From Candidatus Aminicenantota bacterium (GTDB taxonomy: Bacteria; Acidobacteriota; Aminicenantia; S016-38): 64,000 nucleotides of DNA. The first letter of the stretch is position 1. The number at the start of each line of letters is the position of its first letter. The notes under the pieces are model-generated. The model did no database searches and was not told the origin of the DNA. It saw only the letters and a program-made list of their open reading frames with translations. Position numbers and translations under genes: made by a program. Shown here in pieces: positions 16,677 to 24,882 of this stretch. The stretch covers positions 80,451-144,450 of the forward strand of contig JALSNJ010000040.1 of the NCBI GenBank assembly GCA_026987025.1. The letters are read 5' to 3'.

Positions 16677-17501
16677 ATGGCAAGAATTGCAAGACAGCTT
16701 CTTAAAACCCCTTCAGTTTCCTATTTCCACCTTATATCTCATATCCAGGACGAACTCCCTTTTTTCCGTCCCTCCGAGAAAGAATACCTGCTTCGCCTTC
16801 TCCGTAAACTTTCCGAGGTTTTCACCGTGAAAGTTATTTCCTATGCTATTATGGGCAATCATTTTCACCTTTTTGTTAAGGCTCCAGGCGAGGATTATTT
16901 GAGCGAAGAGGAAAGCGAAGAGGAAGCGGTAAAGAGATCCCTCAGCCTTTTCCGTCCTTTTACCGTTTTTTCTCATTCCGCCTCCTACTGGAAGGAGAAA
17001 CTTTCCGATATTTCCCAGTTTATGAAGGAACTCAACCAGAGATTTTCCCAGCATTATAACAGAGGCAAGGGTAGAAAAGGACATGTTTTTCGGGATAGGT
17101 TCAGAAGCATAAGGGTGGAAGATGGAAGGGCAGCGCTGGTTGTCTCCCTCTACATTGAGCTTAATCCAGTGAGAGCAGGAATTTCTAAAAGTGTGGATTC
17201 CTACAGGTGGACGGGGTATGCAGCCAGGCGTGCCGGAGATGAAAATTGGCTTTTGAGTTTAGAGGATGAGCTGGGCCTTGATCTTAAAGGGTTCGGTGAA
17301 CTAATTGAAGGTCTCGGAAAAATGGGGGTCGAGGGGAAAGGGAAGCTCAGTAAGGAGCAGAGAGCTTTGGTGGCTTATATTTTAATGTACCGGGCCGAGG
17401 GTATAGTCTATGGGACAATGTCATTTGTTCGGAAAGTTCTGGAGCATTTTCCTTTCCGACGAAGGATAAAGAAGAAGGCGAGAGAACTCGTCCTGGCCTG
17501 A
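16677..17501 (+). CDS. Y1-type (HUH) transposase, REP-associated (RAYT-like)
   Basis: A 274-residue single-strand DNA transposase of the Y1_Tnp superfamily. The HUH motif appears as MGNHFHLFV, and the RAYT-type C-terminal motifs are present: LNQRFSQHYN (with the catalytic Tyr region), KGHVFRDRFRSI, and YIELNPVRAG followed by YRWTGYAARRAG. The ATG at 16677 is chosen for its upstream GGAGGAGG. Such proteins are often domesticated and move REP palindromes. The flanking inverted repeats support that reading. Confidence 0.85.
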   Translation: MARIARQLLKTPSVSYFHLISHIQDELPFFRPSEKEYLLRLLRKLSEVFTVKVISYAIMGNHFHLFVKAPGEDYLSEEESEEEAVKRSLSLFRPFTVFSHSASYWKEKLSDISQFMKELNQRFSQHYNRGKGRKGHVFRDRFRSIRVEDGRAALVVSLYIELNPVRAGISKSVDSYRWTGYAARRAGDENWLLSLEDELGLDLKGFGELIEGLGKMGVEGKGKLSKEQRALVAYILMYRAEGIVYGTMSFVRKVLEHFPFRRRIKKKARELVLA

Positions 17502-17756
17502 GCTCCTGTAAAACTCAGCAAATACTTATTTAAGATTTATGGTCCCCGTGGAAAATAATAGATGAGCCGATGAAGGAAAAGGGCGTTTGTTCCGTTCTTT
17601 TTTGATGGGGGACTTCTGCGTTGAGGCTTCAAATTCTCTCTGATTAAAGACCTCAGAATAGGCCTGGTTAGTTAGTTTCCTTGGATTCAGGTCAGGCTCA
17701 AAGAAAATCCGGGAGGGTTGCGAGCGCGGAAAATTCGGAAAGTAAAGAAAAACCTA
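17502..17756. other. Non-coding stretch inside the Y1 element
   Basis: About 255 nt between the transposase stop and the right repeat. I see no convincing gene on either strand. A weak hairpin (CTGAG...CTCAG) follows the transposase stop at about 17501-17518 but has no T-run. The rest is unremarkable and AT-leaning. Confidence 0.5.
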
Positions 17757-17772
17757 ATTTGAACCTGTCCCT
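17757..17772 (-). repeat. Right inverted repeat of the Y1 element
   Basis: ATTTGAACCTGTCCCT on the plus strand, the reverse complement of the left repeat with one mismatch. It lies directly upstream of the rex promoter, so insertion here may have reshaped rex-mbx upstream control. Confidence 0.7.
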
Positions 17773-17781
17773 TTATTTCGG

Positions 17782-17809
17782 TTGATTTTTTTCTTTTTTG
17801 TGGTATGAT
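17782..17809 (+). promoter_or_regulatory. Predicted rex-mbx operon promoter
   Basis: TTGATT (17782-17787), a T-rich 16-bp spacer and TATGAT (17804-17809). This is the only good promoter seen for the 11-kb rex-mbx operon. The rex start is at 17846. Confidence 0.6.
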
Positions 17810-17832
17810 AATCATCTTGTTTAAGTTAGAAC

Positions 17833-17840
17833 TTTCACAA
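17833..17840 (+). promoter_or_regulatory. Possible Rex operator half-site
   Basis: TTTCACAA equals one perfect half of the Rex consensus TTGTGAAA-nn-TTTCACAA. The other half (17823-17830, AAGTTAGA) matches at only about 4 of 8 positions. Position between the -10 box and the rex start would suit autoregulation. This is inference from one half-site. Confidence 0.3.
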
Positions 17841-17845
17841 GAAAG

Positions 17846-18475
17846 ATGGCTGTAAACATACCGGAAGTTAGCATACGGAGGCTTAGCACATACCTGAGGT
17901 GCCTCCGCCAGGCCCGCCTTCGGGGGCAGGAGTGGATTCAATCCTCGGACCTGGCGGAAAGCTGTGGCATATCGGGGTCGCTGGTAAGGAAGGACCTTTC
18001 CTATTTCGGGGAGTTCGGGGTAAGGGGAAAAGGTTACAGGGTGGCGGAGCTAGTTAGGGCCATTGAAGGGATAATAGGAATAAATGAACCTATAAGGGTG
18101 GTAATAGTGGGAGCAGGAAACCTGGGTAGAGCCCTTATTCATCACCTTCAGGAAATCCCTTACTTCAGGGTTCTGGCGGCCTTTGACAGGAACCGCAAAA
18201 AAATAGGTAGGAAAATAAATGGGGTGGAGGTGTTCCCCATAGGGGAGATTAAGAAATTTTACAGGGAACACTATCCCCAAATAGCGGTTCTCGCCATCCC
18301 CCCCGAGGGGCTTCAGGAAACGGTGGAGCTGCTTTCCAGGGCAGGGATAAAGGGCATTTTGAGTTTTGCCCTCCAGGGGATAAAAACCCCTCCAGGGGTG
18401 GTTATAAGTTATGTGGAGATAGCTTCGCAGATAGAATATTTAGCCTATAAGATCAAAAAAGGGAGCGTGGCATGA
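17846..18475 (+). CDS. rex: Redox-sensing transcriptional repressor Rex
   Basis: Rex senses the NADH/NAD+ ratio and represses anaerobic or redox genes when NADH is low. The 209 residues include an N-terminal winged helix (about 1-80) with the family motif GSLVRKDLSYFGEFGVRGKGY. A Rossmann domain follows with VVIVGAGNLGRALI (GxGxxG near 88) and the acidic residue of AAFDRN. The domain-swapped C-terminal helix reads YVEIASQIEYLAYKIKK. It overlaps the mrpE-like gene (ATGA), making it the first gene of the respiratory operon and its likely regulator. Confidence 0.95.
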   Translation: MAVNIPEVSIRRLSTYLRCLRQARLRGQEWIQSSDLAESCGISGSLVRKDLSYFGEFGVRGKGYRVAELVRAIEGIIGINEPIRVVIVGAGNLGRALIHHLQEIPYFRVLAAFDRNRKKIGRKINGVEVFPIGEIKKFYREHYPQIAVLAIPPEGLQETVELLSRAGIKGILSFALQGIKTPPGVVISYVEIASQIEYLAYKIKKGSVA

Positions 18476-18957
18476 AAGTTTTGGTTTCCACCGCGGTTCT
18501 ATTTGTTCTCTGGGTGGCCATGACCGGAAGCTTTGACCCTCAGGAGCTTTCGGTAGGGCTCATAGTCGCAGCGGTTATAAGCATGATAGCTCCGGGAGTC
18601 GCCGGGCCGGAACCCAAAAAATGGCTTCAGCCCAAAAGGTACCTCTACGCCTTCATTTATCTCTTTTACTTCCTCTACGCCATGGTTAAGGCGAACCTGG
18701 ATGTGGCCAGGAGGGTTATAAGCCCCCGCCTTCCCATAAACCCGGGAATCGTGAAGGTGAAGACCAGGTTGAAAACCCATGCGGGAAAGCTCGCCCTTGC
18801 CAATTCTATAACCCTCACTCCTGGTACCCTTTCCGTGGATGTGGTGGGGCAGTATCTTTACATCCACTGGATAGATGTTAAGAGCCCGGAGGTAGAGGCT
18901 GCCACCCAGGAAATAGTGAAGGGATTTGAAAGATTTCTGGAGGTGATCTTTGAGTAG
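18472..18957 (+). CDS. Mrp/Mbx antiporter subunit E (MbxA-like)
   Basis: Membrane subunit of the Mrp-type ion-translocating module, 161 residues. An N-terminal pair of membrane helices (VLFVLWVAMTGSFDP, LIVAAVISMIAPG) is followed by a third (YAFIYLFYFLYAMVKANLDVARRVI) and a cytoplasmic domain with the MnhE signature ANSITLTPGTLSVDV. Overlaps rex (ATGA) and mrpF (8 nt). The first Mbx gene, matching the order seen in archaeal mbh/mbx clusters. Confidence 0.9.
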   Translation: MKVLVSTAVLFVLWVAMTGSFDPQELSVGLIVAAVISMIAPGVAGPEPKKWLQPKRYLYAFIYLFYFLYAMVKANLDVARRVISPRLPINPGIVKVKTRLKTHAGKLALANSITLTPGTLSVDVVGQYLYIHWIDVKSPEVEAATQEIVKGFERFLEVIFE

Positions 18958-19207
18958 TCTCCTTGTTATAGTATTTGCCCTGGTTAGCCTGTCCACATTG
19001 ATGGCGGTTTACAGAATTTTAAGGGGGCCCACCATATCCGATAGGGCGGTGGGGCTGGACACCGCCACCACCATAACCACTGCTATGATAGTCCTCTTTT
19101 CCCAGATATTCCACAGGGCGATTTTCCTGGATGTGGCCCTGGTTTACGCAGTTCTGGCCTTCTTAGGGGTAATTGCCTTGGCCCGTTATCTGGAGGGAGG
19201 TGTGTGA
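18950..19207 (+). CDS. Mrp/Mbx antiporter subunit F (MbxB-like)
   Basis: An 85-residue protein with three membrane helices. The family motif RILRGPTISDRAVGLDT follows the first helix. It starts at TTG preceded by GGAGGTGA, overlapping mrpE by 8 nt. Part of the ion-translocating membrane arm. Confidence 0.9.
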   Translation: MSSLLVIVFALVSLSTLMAVYRILRGPTISDRAVGLDTATTITTAMIVLFSQIFHRAIFLDVALVYAVLAFLGVIALARYLEGGV

Positions 19208-19560
19208 TGATTTACAGGGCGTTGGGAGAATTTTTAATCCTGGTGGGTTCGCTCTTTCTGTTTCTGGCTGGATTGGGCCTTCTTAGAATGCCCGATGTTT
19301 ACAACCGCATGCAGACCGGGACCAAAGCCACCACCTTAGGGGCCCTTTCTGTGATAATGGGTGTGGGGATTTACCATCCCCAGTGGTTCTTTAAAACCGC
19401 CATAATCTCCCTTTTTATTCTTCTGACCAATCCCGTATCTTCCCATGCCTTGGCCAGGGCCTCCCACAACAAGGGAATTCCTCTGGCCAAGGTTTCCGTC
19501 CTGGACCGCTACGCGGAGGACAAGGAAAAGGGGCTAAAGGAGGGGGAAAATGATTCTTGA
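19207..19560 (+). CDS. Mrp/Mbx antiporter subunit G (MbxC-like)
   Basis: A 117-residue membrane protein with about three helices and the MnhG signature GLLRMPDVYNRMQTGTKATTLG, then LLTNPVSSHALARAS. ATG 19207 overlaps the mrpF stop by one base; a GTG one codon upstream is the alternative. It overlaps the next gene by 11 nt. Confidence 0.9.
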   Translation: MIYRALGEFLILVGSLFLFLAGLGLLRMPDVYNRMQTGTKATTLGALSVIMGVGIYHPQWFFKTAIISLFILLTNPVSSHALARASHNKGIPLAKVSVLDRYAEDKEKGLKEGENDS

Positions 19561-19795
19561 GTATTTCATGCTTTTCCTTTTGTTTCTCATGCTCGCCTTA
19601 GCTATCTTCGCCGTGGAGACCAAGGACCTGCTCGCCTCGGTGGTGGCGGCGGGATTCGTTTCCCTGGTGGCCTCCATAGTCTATCTTTACCTTCAGGCTC
19701 CCGATGTGGCCATGACCGAGGCGGCCATAGGCGCTGGCCTCACCACCCTCATCTTCATAATAGCCATTAGAAAAACGGAGAGGTACGAAAAATGA
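19550..19795 (+). CDS. Mbx subunit D, DUF4040/MbhD-like
   Basis: An 81-residue membrane protein with three hydrophobic helices. The sequence LQAPDVAMTEAAIGAGLTT is the DUF4040 (MrpA C-terminal/MbhD) signature. In Mrp antiporters this domain is the C-terminal part of MrpA; in hydrogenase-type complexes it is free-standing, as here. Confidence 0.85.
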   Translation: MILEYFMLFLLFLMLALAIFAVETKDLLASVVAAGFVSLVASIVYLYLQAPDVAMTEAAIGAGLTTLIFIIAIRKTERYEK

Positions 19796-20484
19796 GGAAG
19801 TGGCTCGCTTTAGCTTTTCTTATACTCCTCGGTTTTTTCCTGGCAAAGATAACCTCGGCTTTTCCCTTTGGGGTGGAAAGCTGGGGTGTCTCAAAGCACT
19901 ATGTGGATAAAGGAATAGAGGAGAACCGGGGCTCCAACCTCGTAACCTCCATAGTGGTTAACTACAGGGGATTTGATACCCTGGGGGAAGTGACCGTGCT
20001 CTTCCTGGCTGCCACTGCTCTGGCCTTCCTCCTGGCCACCTGCCGTTGTCGGAGGCGGTATGAAAGATGGGAAGCCAGCCTCATAGTAAAGGCTGCATCG
20101 GAGACCCTTTATCCCCTCCTCATTCTCTTTGGCGCCTACATTTTTATTCATGGACACCTCACTCCGGGAGGAGGGTTCCAGGGAGGAACGGTTATAGCCT
20201 CGGCGGTGATGCTCATGCTCCTGGCCCATTTTACCTTTCACCCAAACCACAAAGCCCTCTCTACCTTAGAGGGCCTGGCGGGAATGAGCTTTGTCCTCAT
20301 AGGTTTTGCCGGGCTTATATGGGGTGGCAGTTTCCTTGCCAATAACATAATTCCCCTGGGTCAGTGGAACCGCCTATTTTCCGCCGGCGTTATTCCCCTG
20401 ATATATGTGGCGGTGGGCTTTAAAGTGGGCTTTGAGCTCTCCGGGCTTATAACGGATATGATGAAGACCATCAAGGAGGAATGA
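19792..20484 (+). CDS. Fused MbhE-like and MrpB (MbxE-MbxF) subunit
   Basis: A 230-residue membrane protein with two parts. Residues about 1-85 resemble MbhE (FGVESWGVSKHYVDKG, VNYRGFDTLGEV). Residues about 100-225 are a full MrpB/MnhB domain with FIHGHLTPGGGFQGGTV and LAGMSFVLIGF. Archaeal clusters usually encode these as separate or MrpA/B-split genes, so it is a natural fusion. Overlaps neighbours on both sides by 4 nt. Confidence 0.85.
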   Translation: MRKWLALAFLILLGFFLAKITSAFPFGVESWGVSKHYVDKGIEENRGSNLVTSIVVNYRGFDTLGEVTVLFLAATALAFLLATCRCRRRYERWEASLIVKAASETLYPLLILFGAYIFIHGHLTPGGGFQGGTVIASAVMLMLLAHFTFHPNHKALSTLEGLAGMSFVLIGFAGLIWGGSFLANNIIPLGQWNRLFSAGVIPLIYVAVGFKVGFELSGLITDMMKTIKEE

Positions 20485-20834
20485 TGGCTTTCTTCGTAGC
20501 TTCCATACTTTTAATTCTCATCGGGCTTTACGCGGTGCTGGTAAAAAGGAACATAATGAAAATCGTCATCGGGCTTTCCCTCATGGACACCGGGGTAAAT
20601 GTGCTCATAATATCCCTGGGCTTTATTAGGGGAAGGACAGCCCCTATCGTCAATGTGAAGGACCTTCTGGTGAACACCTCTTCCAAGGTGGTGGACCCCC
20701 TTCCTCAGGCTCTGGTTTTAACCGCCATCGTAATAGGAGTAGCGGTGACGGCAGTGGCCCTCTCTATAGTAATGCTCATGTATTCTAAGAAAAATACATT
20801 GGAAATTGACGAATACAAGGAGTTGAAATGGTAA
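20481..20834 (+). CDS. Mrp/Mbx antiporter subunit C (NuoK-like, MbxG-like)
   Basis: A 117-residue protein with three membrane helices and the NuoK/MnhC signature GLYAVLVKRNIMKIVIGLSLMDTGVNVL, then DPLPQALVLTAIVIG and AVALSIVM. It couples to the large antiporter-like subunit that follows with a 7-nt overlap. Confidence 0.9.
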   Translation: MMAFFVASILLILIGLYAVLVKRNIMKIVIGLSLMDTGVNVLIISLGFIRGRTAPIVNVKDLLVNTSSKVVDPLPQALVLTAIVIGVAVTAVALSIVMLMYSKKNTLEIDEYKELKW

Positions 20835-23800
20835 ATCCTATAGTAATAATAGGCATTACCCTGGCCTCCGCTTTTTTTATCGGGATACTCCAGGCCTATG
20901 CTAAAGTCTGGGCAAGGGTTATTTTCATCCTGACCCTTGTTTTTGACCTGCTGGCCTCCGGGATCGTTTTCTACGGCTTCCTTAGCGGAGAGCTGGCGAG
21001 GCCCATTTCAGTGAAAATAGGTGGTTTTCCTCCCCCCATAGGGATTAACCTCCTGGTGGGGAAGGCAGAGGCGGCCATGGCAGTACTCATTTTCTCCGTG
21101 GCCTTCCTCGGGGCGATTCACTGGTTCGTAAAAGGGCTTCCTCAGCCTGAGGGGAAGGCCATGGTTTTGTTCCTGCTCCTTTCCTTAGGCGCCACGGGTA
21201 TAACCTTCACGGGGGATTTCTTTAACCTCTTCGTCTTCATTGAGATAACCTCCATTGCTGCCTACGGACTGGTGGCCTCTTCAAGAACCAAAGGGGCCCT
21301 GGAGGCAGCCTTTAAATACATGGTGGTGGGATCCATAAGTTCCACCTTCATTCTCCTGGGCGTGGTATTCCTATACAAAGCCACGGGAAGCCTGAATATG
21401 ATGGATATAGCCGGAAAGCTTTTAGGGGGAATTTCCTCAGCAGTCCTTGCCCTTATAACCCTGCTCATCCTTTCCGGACTTCTGGTGGAGCTGGAGGTCT
21501 TTCCCATAAACGGATGGGCCCTGGATGTTTACCAGGGGGCTGACCCCGTGGTGGTGGCCCTTCTGGCAGGGGCAGCGGTAAAGGCCTTTTACCTCGTCTT
21601 CTTGAAGACGGCGGGCTTTCTTCCCCTTTCGTCCTTCTTTTCCCTGGCACTGATTTTCGGCGGTTCCACTTACCTGGCAGGTCAGTTCTTTGCCTGGAGA
21701 CAGAGGGATGTAAGGAGGCTTTTCGGTTATTCCTCCGTGGCTCAGCTGGGGCTGCTCATCCTGGCCGCGGGTTTCTTCCTCAATTCGGCCCTTGCCTCCC
21801 AGTCAAGGCTCATGATAGGGGCTGCCATAGTCCTTTTAATATTCAATCATTCCTTCGCCAAAACTTCCCTTTTCCTTTTAGCGGACAATGTGAAGGGAAG
21901 TAATGTTGAGGACTGGGCGGGAACCCTCCGGGGAAATCCGCTTTTCGCTTTCTCCTTTACCTCCTCGGTATTCTCCATAGCGGGCATTCCTCCCATGGCG
22001 GGTTTCTGGGCCAAGGTTCTCCTTATTTTTGCCATACCCAGGCAGTATTCCTGGGCGGTGGCCCTGATTTTAATAGGGGCTCTGGCGGAGGTAGTCTATT
22101 ATTTTCACCTTTACAGGGTGGCTTCCCAGGGGGAGGGAAAAGAGGCCGGAGGCAACCTTTTCTCTCCCTTCGTTTCATCTCTTCTTTTAGTGGTATCTGT
22201 TCCCATGGTCTGGGGAATTTTTTCCCGGAAATTGAGCATTCCTTTGAACGGGCAGGTCTTGCTTCTTTTAGGAATTTCCCTGGGGATCTACCTGCTTGGA
22301 TTTTCAAGGCCCCTCCAGTGGCTCGGTTCCTTGGCCACCTTAGGGTACGGGATATATGTTCTTCTTCCCCATTTTAAACCTGACCTTTCCGGGTTTTTCC
22401 TGGCCCTGGTCCTTTTTGGGGGAGGTGCCCTTCTTATAGCCACTTATCCCGGTTCTAAAAAGCTTCCCTCCACCTTCTATCCGGCTTACTTGGTGGTGGT
22501 TTTCTCCATGGCAGGGGTGGTTCTTTCCTCCACATGGCTTTCCCTTTTCGTCTTCTGGGAGGTTATGACCTGGTCCTCCTTCCTCCTCATAAACATGGGG
22601 GAAGGAAAGAAGGCTGCCTGGCTTTATGCGATTTTTTCCGCCGCCGGAGCCTACGCAATGCTGGGAGGGATTTACCTCCTCCCCTCCCTCAGGATAGGGG
22701 TTGGCAAGGTTCCCGGTCTTCTTCCAGCCGTTCTTATATCCTTAGCCTTCCTCGTTAAGATGGCCACCGCTCCCCTTCATATCTGGGCCAGGGACGCTTA
22801 CGGGGAGAGCGCCCACCAGTTTACCCCCCTTCTTTCCGGAATTATGTCCAAAATGGGGGTCTTCGGCACGGCCCTGGTGGTGGTTTACATCCTGGGCGTT
22901 TCCTCAAACCCTGTTTTCAGATACTTCCTGGGGTGGCTGGGTGTTCTTACAGCCTTCTTTATGACCCTTTTGGCGGTTTTCCAGGATGACCTGAAGAAGC
23001 TTCTGGCCTATTCCTCTGTGGCCCAGGTAGGATACATCCTCTTAGGAGTTGCCCTGGGAACCCCCTTGGGTTGGTCCGCTTCCCTCTACCACACGGTAAA
23101 CCACTTCTTCTTCAAGGCCCTTCTCTTCGTGGCGGCGGCGGGCATAATCTACAGGGTTGGAACATCCTACCTTCCCCAAATGGGAGGGCTTATAAGGAGG
23201 ATGCCCCTTACCTTCTTCGCCACTCTGCTGGCGATTATTTCCTTGGCCGGTATACCTCCCCTTTCTGGCTTCGCAGGAAAATGGCTTTTGTATTCAGCCC
23301 TTATAGAGAAGGGATGGATTTTTATAACGGTGGTGGCCTTCCTGGCCTCAACCCTGGCTTTTCTGTACTGCTTTAAAATCCTCCACAGCGTTTTTCTGGG
23401 CCAGCTTCAGGAGGAAAATTTCAATGTGAAAGAAGTTCCCCTTACCGTTGCCCTGGTGGAGGTGCTTCTTCTTCTTCCCCTGATAATCCTGGGGGCATTT
23501 CCCCGCCTTCTTCTGGACCCCATAGACAAAGTCCTATCCTCGCTGCCAGGACTTTCTCCGGCCCCCATCCATTACGGAAGGGTAATGGGGGCCGTAACGA
23601 AGCTGGGACACTGGAATGCCCTTTTCCTCATGGTCTTCTTTGCAGGTTCCTTCTTGATAGCCCTGGTCTTTTTCGCTATAACATCCGCCAGAATAAGGAA
23701 GGTGGGTCAGTTAGATGTGGGCTATTCCGGGGAGGTTCCCCGCAGCGCCGAGGACCTGCATTTCGGCTATGGTCTTTATGAGCATTTCAGAAAGGCCGTG

Positions 23801-23971
23801 GGATGGCTGATTTATCCATTGGTTACCAAGGTATGGAAGGGAATTTACGAGGGGATAAATGCCCTGGCTGAGATGGGAAGGAGGATATACACCGGGGATG
23901 TTAATACCTACGCCGCTTATGTTATAGCCCTTTCCATAATCATCCTTTATATTTTCTCAGGGGTGAAATAA
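20828..23971 (+). CDS. Double proton/Na+-antiporter-like subunit, fused MbxH-MbxH' (MrpD/NuoL-like)
   Basis: At 1047 residues this is about twice a normal MrpD. Two proton-pumping modules are readable. The first (about 1-470) has NLFVFIEITSIAAYGLVA and DVRRLFGYSSVAQLGLL, with SIAGIPPMAGFWAK. The second (about 550-960) has LFVFWEVMTWSSFLLI, KMATAPLHIWARDAYGESAHQFT, DLKKLLAYSSVAQVGYIL, and SLAGIPPLSGFAGKW. Each repeats the helix-7 glutamate (EIT, EVM) and helix-12 GIPPxxGF of the family. Mbx/MBS complexes use two such pumps, encoded as separate genes in archaea, so fusion is notable. It overlaps mbxM. Confidence 0.9.
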   Translation: MVNPIVIIGITLASAFFIGILQAYAKVWARVIFILTLVFDLLASGIVFYGFLSGELARPISVKIGGFPPPIGINLLVGKAEAAMAVLIFSVAFLGAIHWFVKGLPQPEGKAMVLFLLLSLGATGITFTGDFFNLFVFIEITSIAAYGLVASSRTKGALEAAFKYMVVGSISSTFILLGVVFLYKATGSLNMMDIAGKLLGGISSAVLALITLLILSGLLVELEVFPINGWALDVYQGADPVVVALLAGAAVKAFYLVFLKTAGFLPLSSFFSLALIFGGSTYLAGQFFAWRQRDVRRLFGYSSVAQLGLLILAAGFFLNSALASQSRLMIGAAIVLLIFNHSFAKTSLFLLADNVKGSNVEDWAGTLRGNPLFAFSFTSSVFSIAGIPPMAGFWAKVLLIFAIPRQYSWAVALILIGALAEVVYYFHLYRVASQGEGKEAGGNLFSPFVSSLLLVVSVPMVWGIFSRKLSIPLNGQVLLLLGISLGIYLLGFSRPLQWLGSLATLGYGIYVLLPHFKPDLSGFFLALVLFGGGALLIATYPGSKKLPSTFYPAYLVVVFSMAGVVLSSTWLSLFVFWEVMTWSSFLLINMGEGKKAAWLYAIFSAAGAYAMLGGIYLLPSLRIGVGKVPGLLPAVLISLAFLVKMATAPLHIWARDAYGESAHQFTPLLSGIMSKMGVFGTALVVVYILGVSSNPVFRYFLGWLGVLTAFFMTLLAVFQDDLKKLLAYSSVAQVGYILLGVALGTPLGWSASLYHTVNHFFFKALLFVAAAGIIYRVGTSYLPQMGGLIRRMPLTFFATLLAIISLAGIPPLSGFAGKWLLYSALIEKGWIFITVVAFLASTLAFLYCFKILHSVFLGQLQEENFNVKEVPLTVALVEVLLLLPLIILGAFPRLLLDPIDKVLSSLPGLSPAPIHYGRVMGAVTKLGHWNALFLMVFFAGSFLIALVFFAITSARIRKVGQLDVGYSGEVPRSAEDLHFGYGLYEHFRKAVGWLIYPLVTKVWKGIYEGINALAEMGRRIYTGDVNTYAAYVIALSIIILYIFSGVK

Positions 23972-24879
23972 TGTGGAGCAAAATATTTTATGCGTTCCTT
24001 ACCCTTTTGGGTGGGATAGCCTACGGGCTTTTGCTGGGGGGAATTTCCAGGAAAATAACCGCCCGGATGCAGAACCGCAGGGGGCCTACCGTATGGCAGA
24101 ATTTCATTGACCTCTGGAAGCTTTTCAGAAAGAAAACCGCCGTTTCCCATGGAGTGATGTTTTACTTAGCCCCCATGTTTCGTCTGGTGGGGGGAGCGGG
24201 AACCTTTCTCCTGGTCCCGATAGTGATAGACAGCCCCTATTTGAGTAATTTTTCCTTCGGCGGAGACCTCATCGTTATCATGTACTTCATGGTGCTGGGA
24301 TGTCTGGGGATGGCCCTGGGGGCAGCAGAGAGCGGACATCCCCATGCCCCCATAGGGGTAACCAGAGGGCTTTCCCAGATGGCGGGCTATGAGCTTCCCT
24401 TTGTAATTTCCGTGGTGGTGCTCATGATAGCGGATAAAACCGCCACCGTGGAGGGAATAGTGAGGGCTCAGCAGGGAGGGATTTTGCACTGGCACCTCTT
24501 CACCCATCCCTTTGCGGCTGCCGCTGCCTTCATCAGCCTTCTGGGGATGATGACATCATATCCCTTTCAGGTGGTGTTGGCTCCCCAGGAAATAGCCGTG
24601 GGACCTCCCACTGAGTACAGCTCCACCTTTCTCTCATATATGTTTTCGGGAAGGAGCGTTTTCGCCATGGCTAAATACCTTCTCTTCATGGACCTTTTCT
24701 TAGGAGGGGCGGGAAGCCTTCTGGAGGCCTTCGCAAAGACCTTCCTTGTATTCCTCTGGCCCCTTTTCATTACCAATGTATTTCCCAGGTTTCGCCTGGA
24801 GCAATCGGTAAGGTTCTTCTGGACCTGGCCAACCTTTATAGGGCTTGTGGACCTTTTGAGAATTTCGCTGATGAGGTGA
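23971..24879 (+). CDS. Mbx subunit M, NuoH-like membrane anchor
   Basis: A 302-residue membrane protein with about eight helices. NuoH/MbhM signs are RMQNRRGPTVWQNFIDLWKL, a loop that links the cytoplasmic arm to the membrane, and AAESGHPHAPIGVTRGLSQMAGYELPF. The region APQEIAVGPPTEYSS contributes the conserved glutamates of the coupling path. ATG 23971 overlaps the previous stop. Confidence 0.9.
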   Translation: MWSKIFYAFLTLLGGIAYGLLLGGISRKITARMQNRRGPTVWQNFIDLWKLFRKKTAVSHGVMFYLAPMFRLVGGAGTFLLVPIVIDSPYLSNFSFGGDLIVIMYFMVLGCLGMALGAAESGHPHAPIGVTRGLSQMAGYELPFVISVVVLMIADKTATVEGIVRAQQGGILHWHLFTHPFAAAAAFISLLGMMTSYPFQVVLAPQEIAVGPPTEYSSTFLSYMFSGRSVFAMAKYLLFMDLFLGGAGSLLEAFAKTFLVFLWPLFITNVFPRFRLEQSVRFFWTWPTFIGLVDLLRISLMR

Positions 24880-24882
24880 AAA

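Larger units (their letters stand above)
16634..17772 (+). mobile_element. Putative Y1-transposase element bounded by 16-bp inverted repeats
   Basis: The span between two near-perfect inverted repeats (15 of 16 matching) contains only the Y1 transposase gene and about 255 nt of non-coding DNA. IS200/IS605 elements normally lack terminal inverted repeats, so these could be REP-like palindromes paired with a RAYT. No target duplication was identified. The right repeat ends 9 nt before the -35 box of the rex promoter. Confidence 0.5.
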
